Assembly (NCBI GenBank): GCA_964607865.1
Contig: CAZSLZ010000055.1
Location: forward strand, 1-19,163
DNA length: 19,163 nt
Reading direction: 5' to 3'
DNA from: CAZSLZ01 sp964607865
GTDB lineage: Bacteria > Vulcanimicrobiota > JAJTBE01 > CAZSLZ01
Each line of letters begins with the position of its first letter. The stretch's first letter is position 1. Below, piece by piece: positions 7,271-15,300 of this stretch. Under the pieces are notes generated by a model. That model worked only from the letters and a program-made list of their open reading frames with translations. It did no database searches and was not told the DNA's origin. The translations under genes and the position numbers were made by a program.

Positions 7271-8577
7271 TTTGTCGTGTAGGGGTTTTTTCCCTCTTCG
7301 TCAGAATAATAAGGGATAACTTTTCCTCCGTAGGGGGCAATACAGATTCTTAAGCTGTCGCCCATAATCTTTTGATAATTTTCAAGGGGGTTGGAAACAT
7401 GGTTGAAGGATTTTGTCCCCGGAACCTGTTTTAAATCAGTTTTTTTATCAGAACAAACCAGAGAGACATCCAGCCTTTTAAACTCGTTTGCCATCCAATA
7501 TGCCAGGGTTCCGCTCAGGGGATCCTTAACTGATTGGTTCTTTATGGAACTGATTAATTTATCCGCCGGCATTTGAAGATAATTCTCAAAACCGGGATGC
7601 AGATTTGACATACCCAGCTGGCAGGGGGTTAAAAGGATTGCCTTGCCCCGATCTCTTAAAGTATGGGAAAGGTTCAAAAAGATTTTTCCACCCTGAAAAA
7701 GGTCTTTGTTGCCGGGATGGCTGCCCACGATTAGCAAATCTGCCCCCGGCCGCATCCTGGTTTTCATGGTTTGCCAGGCAAAATCTGATGCTTTGGAATG
7801 GGCAATCATATAATGGCCGCTGAAAATACCGCATACCGAATCGGCGGAATTGACCACGATATTAATGGCAAAATCCAGGCCAATCATCATGGCTGCCTTA
7901 TTGGAAACAATCCGTGAATTGCTGTCGGTAATAGATTTCAGGGGATAATTAATCGAAGCAAATTTACTGTAATAGGCCTTAATTGTTTTTCTTGACGCAA
8001 CTCCGGGGAATAGAAGCATTGTTCCACCCGTCAGGCCCATAAGAGAATCCGGCTGAACTGAACTGATGCAAATTTTCAGGTCAGCTTCAACCACCTTCCT
8101 GTTGATTTCTATTCTGCCACCGAAAGGAGATTTTCCGATATCCACAAGCTGAGTTTCATTATCGGGATCGTGGCATTCAACCAGAATGGGAGCCATCCAA
8201 CTGCCAAACCGTTTATGGGTTTCCCCAGTGGTCATGGGCCGGGCAAGGCCATTGGCAATAACAATGCAAATATTGGATTGAGCTATCCCAGCTTCCTGCA
8301 GGTGAGGAATCAGCATATCTAAAATTTGTTTCTGCGGAGTCTGATAATTGAGATCGTCACAGATTAAGACAACCTTCATATCTTTTGGTTGGGGCTCTTT
8401 AAATTCGATTATATCTCTCAGGGAAGAAATTCCAATGGGTTTCCTGAAGCTTTTTATCAATTCCCGGTTAATATCGGAAACAGGTTGTTGAAAAGCAGGA
8501 TAGATAACCTGCCAGATATTTTTATCTGGAACTTCAAATTCCAGATTTGTGTTTTCATAAGGAATATTAATCTTCAT
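7261..8577 (-). CDS. LarA-like (lactate racemase family) protein lacking the nickel-cofactor residues
   Basis: The 438-residue product follows lactate racemase LarA (DUF2088) from end to end, with a MKINIPY start, an ANGLARPMTTGE segment, GGTMLLFPGVASRKTI (184-199) and FQGGK (294-298). LarA uses a nickel-pincer nucleotide bound to a lysine. Compared from memory with Lactiplantibacillus plantarum LarA, the key positions differ: R75 is Y78, H108 is A112, H174 is D177, the cofactor lysine K184 is M187, and nickel ligand H200 is Y203. D72 (D75 here), Q295 and K298 appear kept. It is therefore unlikely to be a Ni-pincer racemase. The frame is open 22 codons further to ATG 8643, but I choose ATG 8577: it has GGGAG 6-10 bases upstream and matches the family N-terminus, whereas the extension only reads through a TA repeat. 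It is probably cytoplasmic and coupled to the metallo-hydrolase. Confidence 0.87.
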   Translation of the reverse strand: MKINIPYENTNLEFEVPDKNIWQVIYPAFQQPVSDINRELIKSFRKPIGISSLRDIIEFKEPQPKDMKVVLICDDLNYQTPQKQILDMLIPHLQEAGIAQSNICIVIANGLARPMTTGETHKRFGSWMAPILVECHDPDNETQLVDIGKSPFGGRIEINRKVVEADLKICISSVQPDSLMGLTGGTMLLFPGVASRKTIKAYYSKFASINYPLKSITDSNSRIVSNKAAMMIGLDFAINIVVNSADSVCGIFSGHYMIAHSKASDFAWQTMKTRMRPGADLLIVGSHPGNKDLFQGGKIFLNLSHTLRDRGKAILLTPCQLGMSNLHPGFENYLQMPADKLISSIKNQSVKDPLSGTLAYWMANEFKRLDVSLVCSDKKTDLKQVPGTKSFNHVSNPLENYQKIMGDSLRICIAPYGGKVIPYYSDEEGKNPYTTKWI

Positions 8578-8595
8578 TGTTTCTCCCGGAAAAAC

Positions 8596-8618
8596 TATAT
8601 ATATATATTTTATATATA
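8596..8618. repeat. TA-rich near-palindromic tract in the larA-like/spoIID-like divergent spacer
   Basis: The sequence is an almost pure alternating TA run with a short T interruption, so it is close to self-complementary. It lies 19 bases upstream of the larA-like ATG, where a -10 region could sit: on the reverse strand a TTGAAA (8644-8639 area) stands roughly one promoter spacer away. It may simply be a simple-sequence tract. Confidence 0.4.
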
Positions 8619-8699
8619 CAGGGAAATACCTGCACAGTTTCAATACAGAACATGTAAAGGGAAATGCTTCAATGCAAAGAATAACAGGTTAAGGTTATC

Positions 8700-8708
8700 A
8701 GGTGGTGA
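8700..8708 (+). promoter_or_regulatory. Ribosome binding site that decides the SpoIID-like start
   Basis: AGGTGGTGA matches the anti-SD complement AGGAGGTGA with one mismatch and ends 5 bases before ATG 8714. The two in-frame GTG codons at 8702 and 8705 are part of this site, so they are unlikely to be the start. Confidence 0.65.
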
Positions 8709-8713
8709 AAAAA

Positions 8714-10000
8714 ATGCCAGTAAGAAATTTTCATTGTAAAAAACTCTTATTTTATTTAGTAATATCCATTTTCTGTTTTTCTCTTGCGTTGGGTTCGGCA
8801 AACGCTTATGAAATAACTGTTCGTGTTGCTTTATTAATGGACCAGCCTGCAATAAACCTTTCCTGTTATAAAGGTTTGGCGGTAAAAGACGGCCAGTCCC
8901 TGGAAAAAGTCGATAAATGCCAGAATTCTTTTGTAATTAAAGCGATAAATGGCAGGATATATTTGAATAATAAACCGGTAAGTTCAAAATACCTGTATTT
9001 TTTGACCAGCGATTACCGTACGCCCATTACTCTTGACGGAGTGAGGTACAGGGGATATTTCATGGTTGCCCTTAAAGACAATGGCAGAATGATGGTGGTT
9101 AATTATATAGGCATGGAAGATTACCTGGCAGGAGTACTCGGTGGGGAAATTATTGCTTCATGGCCAATGGAATCAATAAAAGCCCAGACTGTGGCAGCCC
9201 GGACCTATGTTCTCTACAAGATTAACAGGATGAAAAATCAGGGCAAATTATATGATGTTGTCAATAACACTGGAGACCAGATGTATATTGGGGTTCGTGG
9301 TGAGTCGGATAAATTCAGGAAAGCTGTGGAAGCTACCCGGGGGCAGGTTCTTTCCAGAAATGGGGTCCCTGTTTGCGCCTATTATCATTCCAATTCAGGC
9401 GGCCATACTTCCGATTCCAGGAATGTTTTTCAAAAAACCAACGCCGGTTTAAAGGGAGTAGAAGATCCTTACTGCGCCGGAGCTCCAAACAGCACCTGGC
9501 AGAAAACCCTTACCGCAGATACTATTCGTAATAGATTACATTCTCAATTAAACGGGGCAACCCGGATTTTTTCTATAAAACCTCATACCCGTGATGAAGC
9601 TGGCAGGGTGGTTTATATGGAAATTGAACACGATAAAGGAAAATCCATGGTATTTGGCTCAGATTTCCGCAGGCTCATTGGTTACGGAGTTATCAAGAGT
9701 ACCAAGTTTGATCTCTATCCCAAAGATCACTATTACTATCGTTATACTAAGAAAATTGCCGCAGGCCGGCACAGAAACCCTGGAAGTTCAGCAACTATAA
9801 CCAATGACGACCTGGAAAAGATAATAGTTGAAAATAAGAAAGTCCCATCAGCTTTTTATTTCTCAGGCCAGGGTTGGGGCCATGGAGTTGGCATGAGCCA
9901 ATGGGGCGCCCGGGGTATGGCAAAATCGGGCTTCAATTATCGTCAAATTCTGGAGCATTATTATCCCGATACGGAAATAAGTATTGCCAGGGCAAAGTAA
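8714..10000 (+). CDS. SpoIID/LytB domain protein, putative peptidoglycan lytic transglycosylase
   Basis: The 428-residue protein begins with a basic stretch and hydrophobic core (KKLLFYLVISIFCFSLALG) ending in the cleavage-like site ANA/Y: a secreted or anchored precursor. The SpoIID domain follows: MEDYLAGVLGGEI (catalytic-type glutamate near residue 145), SIKAQTVAARTYVL (about 154-167), YYHSNSGGHTSDS (about 223-235), and the C-terminal GQGWGHGVGMSQWGARGMA. In Bacillus, SpoIID cleaves denuded glycan strands as a lytic transglycosylase during engulfment; homologues in non-sporulating bacteria act in wall remodelling. No other sporulation gene is in the window, so sporulation should not be inferred. 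The start is set by the SD at 8700-8708. The gene is divergent from the larA-like gene and its stop abuts the end of the trmJ-like gene. Confidence 0.92.
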   Translation: MPVRNFHCKKLLFYLVISIFCFSLALGSANAYEITVRVALLMDQPAINLSCYKGLAVKDGQSLEKVDKCQNSFVIKAINGRIYLNNKPVSSKYLYFLTSDYRTPITLDGVRYRGYFMVALKDNGRMMVVNYIGMEDYLAGVLGGEIIASWPMESIKAQTVAARTYVLYKINRMKNQGKLYDVVNNTGDQMYIGVRGESDKFRKAVEATRGQVLSRNGVPVCAYYHSNSGGHTSDSRNVFQKTNAGLKGVEDPYCAGAPNSTWQKTLTADTIRNRLHSQLNGATRIFSIKPHTRDEAGRVVYMEIEHDKGKSMVFGSDFRRLIGYGVIKSTKFDLYPKDHYYYRYTKKIAAGRHRNPGSSATITNDDLEKIIVENKKVPSAFYFSGQGWGHGVGMSQWGARGMAKSGFNYRQILEHYYPDTEISIARAK

Positions 10001-10777
10001 TCAGGCTGGTTTATCTTTTTCTGCCTGTTTCTTTTTGTTGCCAATATCGTCTTCAATCCAGCCACCCAGGTATTTTTCCTCCAGATATCTCATTAAACCA
10101 TGAATCAGGTTTACATCGGTTCTTCTCACATCGGCAGAGGATATTAACCTTTTTAAATCGGAATATACCCGTTGGGGGCTGTTTCTCACCGGAAACCCGA
10201 CTGTCTTCAGGAATGACACCATGTGGTCGAAAAGATGATCAATTTTTACATCTTCAGCGGGTTCTTTATACAGCTGATTCTGTCCGAACTTCGACAGGCA
10301 GGCAATTTCATATAAAATCACAGCTACGGAATGTGATAAATTCAAAGATTCAAAACTTGGATGGGTTGGAATGGTAATATACCAGGCGCATTTTTCAAGG
10401 TCTTCGTTGGTGAGCCCCGACTTCTCATTTCCAAATAATAATCCGATTCTGGCATCAGAATAACGCTTGTCGATTTCCTGGGCGCTTAACCTGGGTGACA
10501 TTCTCATGTGCAGGCGTTGGGCTCCCCGCCGGCTGGTTCCCAGAATCAGGTTAAACTGGGGGGACGCCTCGTCCAGAGATTTGCAGATCTTTGCCTGTTC
10601 TAAAACCCAGGCTGCATGCCGGGCGCGGGCGTAGGCTTCTTCGTTGAAATCGCAGCGGGGGTTGATTAGAATCAGGTCCTTTAAACCGAAATTTCTCATG
10701 ACCCGGGCAATGGCGCCTAAATTTCCTGCGTTGATTGTTTCATCCAATATTACTGTGATATTTTCCAGATTAATCAT
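10001..10777 (-). CDS. TrmJ-family SPOUT RNA 2'-O-methyltransferase
   Basis: This 258-residue protein shows the three SPOUT (SpoU) motifs: motif 1 NAGNLGAIARVMRNFGL (16-32) with the conserved Asn and Arg, motif 2 GLLFGNEKSGL (112-122), and motif 3 IPTHPSFESLNLSHSVAVIL (136-155). The early ETINAGNLGAIAR segment, the length and the C-terminal helical extension fit the TrmJ/LasT group, which methylates the 2'-OH of tRNA nucleotide 32 using S-adenosylmethionine; another tRNA/rRNA target is possible. These enzymes work in the cytoplasm as dimers with a knotted SAM site. The ATG overlaps the stop of the phosphodiester-glycosidase gene by one base (TAATG), so it is translationally coupled as the last gene of a three-gene operon. 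Its TGA abuts the convergent SpoIID-like stop. The family is sure; the exact target is not. Confidence 0.88.
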   Translation of the reverse strand: MINLENITVILDETINAGNLGAIARVMRNFGLKDLILINPRCDFNEEAYARARHAAWVLEQAKICKSLDEASPQFNLILGTSRRGAQRLHMRMSPRLSAQEIDKRYSDARIGLLFGNEKSGLTNEDLEKCAWYITIPTHPSFESLNLSHSVAVILYEIACLSKFGQNQLYKEPAEDVKIDHLFDHMVSFLKTVGFPVRNSPQRVYSDLKRLISSADVRRTDVNLIHGLMRYLEEKYLGGWIEDDIGNKKKQAEKDKPA

Positions 10778-12303
10778 TATTTCTTACCTAGTTGTTTGTC
10801 TTGGTTTAAAAAATTTGAAATAAAGCTGTGATACTTCCAGGAAGCGTAATCACCCCGGCTTTTTGATGCATTAATTAACAGCTTCCTATATACCGGGTTG
10901 TTTGGGTCCGTTTCCACAGCTTTTTTTGCCATTAAATAATACTCGAAATCTTTATCTTCTTTCTTTCTGAACCCCAGCGACGCATTGTAAAATGCCCGGG
11001 CTTTGTCTTCAGGCAGATCCAGCTTATCCAGAACCCGCCCATATGTTAAATGAAGATATGGATTCTGTTTGTCGAATTCAATCAGAATTTCAATTTTTTC
11101 TTTTGCTTTTTTAAATTCCTTATTGGCAAGAAGTTTTCCGATTATTGCAAATTCAGGAAATTTGGTCAAAAGATCCAGAGCTTCTCTGGCATAGTTGGAA
11201 TTTGTGTTCAACCTTAAAGCTTCAGTTGACCAGTTCTTGGTCTGATCCACATCGCCTGCTTCAAGCGCCTTCAAAGAAGCTTTTCCGTAATATTTTGCCG
11301 CTAGTTCGATCCGGTTGGTACTTTTCAGCAACTCTGCGGTTCTGGCAAAAAGCTCAGCTTTCCAGGGCAGGGCGATACAGGCTTTTTTATAATAGTTTAA
11401 AGCTGCCCCGATTTGCCCGTGGTTGATAAATTTTTCTGCTCTCTTTTCGTAAACCTGCGCCTTCATTTTATCGCGGCCTGCCAGCAACTGTCTTACATCG
11501 GGATAATCAGGAACCTTGCGGTTTTTATCGTTTTCATAAACAAGAATAAAGTTGGAAAGCCCTCGTTGAGGCGCGACGGGGAAACTCCCCTGATAACCCA
11601 GTCCCGTGGAGCCGCCTCCATCCAGATTTATGGCATGAATACACCCCAGCTTGACCATTATGTGAGCCATACGGTTCAGGCTGATATTATTATTGGTAGC
11701 CACCAGAATAAGTTTTCCGTTTTTTCTGATACCAATTGCGGTCCTTCGGGTGTTACGAAAAAGAGAAGTGTTTCTGAAACCTTCAGCGTAAGGGTTATAA
11801 ATAATTTGTCTGTCATAAACCAGGGAAGGCCCCGATTGTATGGCCCAACTATATTTGGACCAATCGATGTTTCTTCCCCGCAATCGGGAGGTTAAAAGCA
11901 TGCCGGCATTATTGTCCTTATCGATGTAGATGGTGGAACCCCGATCTCCCTCGCAGATGAGCTTACCGTTAACCGAAACATTGCAGACTGTTTTGTTGGT
12001 ACCGGCGTCAAAGAAAGTACCGTTAACCATGGCGGTTGGGTGAAATATTCTTTGAATTTTATTCATTGAGGAACGGGGGTAGTTACGGTTAATATCCGAA
12101 TAACCGGGGGCGAAGGCCGATGTTACCCGGACGTTTTCCCCTTTCAGGTTTACTACAATTATGTGGAGGTTAACCCCGTTGATCTGCTGATAGGCATGGC
12201 TTACGTTTTTGGGCTTAATGCCTGCATAAGCCTGTGAGCCTGCCATGGCAGTAATAATTATAAGAAAAAAAATAAAAATCTTGAGTTGTGTTTTCAGTTT
12301 CAA
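10777..12303 (-). CDS. Exported phosphodiester glycosidase (NAGPA) domain protein with TPR repeats
   Basis: With a TTG start at 12303 the product is 508 residues. It opens with an ideal signal peptide (KLKTQLKIFIFFLIIITAMA, cleavage near AYA/G, residue 27). The NAGPA-type domain (about 35-258) shows MVNGTFFDAG (about 92-101), IQSGPSLV (about 155-162), RRTAIGI (about 186-192) and NLDGGGSTGL (about 226-235). The family includes uncovering enzyme, which hydrolyses a sugar phosphodiester, and bacterial cell-envelope proteins of mostly unknown substrate. From about 276 to 490 the chain is helical with degenerate TPR units. ATG 12369 gives 22 extra residues inside the upstream coding region and a poor signal peptide, so I prefer TTG: GGGAG at 12313-12317 sits 9 bases away, and TTG starts one base after the upstream stop. 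It is the middle gene of the operon. Confidence 0.87.
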   Translation of the reverse strand: MKLKTQLKIFIFFLIIITAMAGSQAYAGIKPKNVSHAYQQINGVNLHIIVVNLKGENVRVTSAFAPGYSDINRNYPRSSMNKIQRIFHPTAMVNGTFFDAGTNKTVCNVSVNGKLICEGDRGSTIYIDKDNNAGMLLTSRLRGRNIDWSKYSWAIQSGPSLVYDRQIIYNPYAEGFRNTSLFRNTRRTAIGIRKNGKLILVATNNNISLNRMAHIMVKLGCIHAINLDGGGSTGLGYQGSFPVAPQRGLSNFILVYENDKNRKVPDYPDVRQLLAGRDKMKAQVYEKRAEKFINHGQIGAALNYYKKACIALPWKAELFARTAELLKSTNRIELAAKYYGKASLKALEAGDVDQTKNWSTEALRLNTNSNYAREALDLLTKFPEFAIIGKLLANKEFKKAKEKIEILIEFDKQNPYLHLTYGRVLDKLDLPEDKARAFYNASLGFRKKEDKDFEYYLMAKKAVETDPNNPVYRKLLINASKSRGDYASWKYHSFISNFLNQDKQLGKK

Positions 12304-12304
12304 A

Positions 12305-15300
12305 CTAATGAACTCCCGCCACGATATTTTTTTGCATGAATTGCCCACATTGATGGACAAAAGCTTCAAGTCTTAAAGTGTTATTAGTCATATCAAGTCC
12401 GTCGTATGCAATATTGAGGACCGGCATGTTATTGCATTTTTCTTTCAGTTTTTTCAGTTGAGAGTTTACAATAGTGCCAGGCATACAGGTAAAGGGCATA
12501 AGGTTAATTACCCCTGAGAGGCCGCTCTGGAAATAGTCAACGCTCTTGCCCAGGCTCAGAATGGTTTCTCCTCTGTATGAAGGATCGACATAATCGGAGC
12601 CAAATTTGATGTTGTCCTCAATTTTGGGTTCATGGGCGGATCTGAGGAAACCTTCCCAGGGGCTTGTCAGATTATGTTCGATGTTTTTGGCAACTTTATC
12701 TTCCACGAACAGTCGCGCATAAGAAAGTAAATCTTTCTGTTCAAGAAAATCTTCCTTGTTAATGACGTTTAGATACAGAATCCATTCGCCGAATGGCGCC
12801 ACCCAGACTTCGGCGCCCAGATTTTCCAGGCTTTTAACAATATTATTATTGCTGAAGCGGTTCAGGCGGACGAAAATCTCGCCGACAACTCCAATTACCG
12901 GCCTTATTTCTTCACGGTTAACAGGTATTTTTTCGAAAGACTTCTTTGCTTTTTCCATAACGGGTAAAATTTCTTTTTTCTTCAAAATTGAGTTACAGAC
13001 CTTTTGCAGATATTCCCAATAGACTTTCTCGGTTTCGCCTTTTTCTAATTCATATGGCCGGGTTTCATGAAGGGCCTTCTGCAGCAAATCTATACCTACA
13101 ATAGCATTCCAGCAGCTTCTGAAGAAATCCCCGCCCACGTTTTTATTGAAATTTTCCAATAACGAATCGGTCTGGTGGGGTGAATATATGGGAACATCTT
13201 TGTATCCCAGTTCATCAAGAACAATTCTCTGTAAAATATTGTAATAGCCAAATCGGCAACCGCCACCGGCAGCCGGCATAAAGAAGGCTGACCTGGCTGG
13301 GTCAAAATCAGGCTGTTTTACCAGCTTCACCATATCACCGGTGGTTACAATACAGGGGTAACATTCCTTTCCCGAGGTAAATTGTCGGCCCCAGTAAAGG
13401 GTTTCCATGTTAGACTCGGGCAGAACTTCACAGGGAATTTCACAGGAAGCGAAGGCAGCCTTAAGCCCGAAGGCATGATCGCACATATAGGGCAGATACA
13501 ATGTCCGTTTTTCTTTGTTATCAATAGATTTTATAATCAATGAAAATTTTTCGGGTATTTTTTTCCGTATATTGTGAATGCTGTCCAGGAAGGCTTCACA
13601 ACGGGTTATTGCGCCCACATCGGCGCTGTGTTCGTCAATTTCTATCTGAAGATACACTTTTCCGCCCATACGTTTTCTGAAAAATTTCATCATAAACGAA
13701 TCGGGGCCGCAACCGAAATTAGTAATATACAGGGCGTTCAATCTTTTGTCATCTCGGATTATATCGGCAGCAGCAAGAATTTTCTGCCCGTAGCGCCAGG
13801 TCATAAAAGGCCAGTCTTTCTCGAGGGGTACACTGTCAAGATCAAGAAAATCCATGGGTATGGCAAGGGAATCCAACTCTTTTAATTTCTCGGGTAAACC
13901 GAGGTTAATCCCTGGGTCGCATCCGTTGTAAGGCCTGCTCACAATTACAATGGCGTCATCGTCTTTTCCCAGTTTCGCTAATATTTCCCTTCCCCGTTCT
14001 TTAATGGCAGCTCTGAATTCTTTCTGGGCCTGTATTGCCGCCTGCACGGCCGGGGTGATTTCCCGGTATCGAACATCCAGATCTTGGGCGATTTGTCGCA
14101 TACCCTTTATGATACCTCTTTCTCCTTTAGAGAAGAAAATTTTGGGTATAAGGGTTTTGATTCTGGAGTGCCTGTCCAGGTCGAAAGCTGAAACTAACAT
14201 ATAGGGAATAGCCTGGCCATAAGGACAGGGAGCTGATTCCTTATAACTTTCATAGACAATTTCCATATCCAGCACACTGGGTAAAAACAGGAAATCAATA
14301 TCTTTCTTCAATAGGTTTATTACATGGCCGTGGGCGACTTTTACCGGGAAACAGCCTTCCGCCAGAACCGATTCCAGGCCCTGGTTAATTATTTCCTTGT
14401 TGGTAGGGTCAGATAGAACCACCTTGAAGCCTAATTCCCGGAAAAACTTAACCCAGAATGGCATAAACTCAAAATTATAAAGCAACCTGGGAATTCCCAC
14501 TGTACCCCGGCTTTTTATGTTTTCATTCTGCCTGGTGTATTCCTTTAAAAGAAGATCTTCTCTCTCCTTGAAAAGGTCGGGGATTTCCTGGCTTTTTTCC
14601 TTTTTCTTGAATTCATATTTTTCGCATCTTCCGCCGTAAAACAGGGGTTTTTCACCCTCTACCGTTACACGGTTTATTTCGCAGCGGTTAGAACATGCCT
14701 TGCATTCAAAGGAATCCTGCACATAGGTTATACTTCCTCTGTCGAACCCCTTGAAACGGGTCTCACCACCGGTTTCCTGATACCATTTCATGGCAATCAG
14801 GGCGCAACCTATGGCGCCGGTTACTTCATGATTATCGGGTACAGTAATTTTTTTGCCAGTCACAGCTTCAAATGCCGCCACAACTCCATCATTAAAGGCT
14901 GTTCCGCCCTGAAAGAATATATGATCGCCTACTTTCCGATCGGAAACCACCTTGTTTAGATAATTATATACAATTGAATAACACAAACCACCAATCAGGT
15001 CGTCGGTTTTAGCTCCCTTTCTCTGGTTGGAAACCAGATCGGTTTCCATAAAAACCGTGCATCTTTCTCCCATGGCGCAAGGGGTATCGGCAGTCAGCGC
15101 CAGTTTTGAAAATTCCTTCTTGATGCTGACCCCCAGCTTTTCAGCTTGTTCCTCCAGAAAGGAACCTGTCCCCGCAGCGCAGACCTTGTTCATTTCAAAG
15201 TCCACAATAGCGCCGTTTTCCAGGCTTATATATTTGGAATCCTGGCCGCCAATCTCAAATATGGTGTCAACTCTCTGATCTATAAAAGCTGCCGCAGTGG

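Noticed and set aside
8714..10000. Sporulation locus because of the SpoIID domain
   Set aside because: SpoIID/LytB domains are widespread in non-sporulating bacteria and no other sporulation gene is present.
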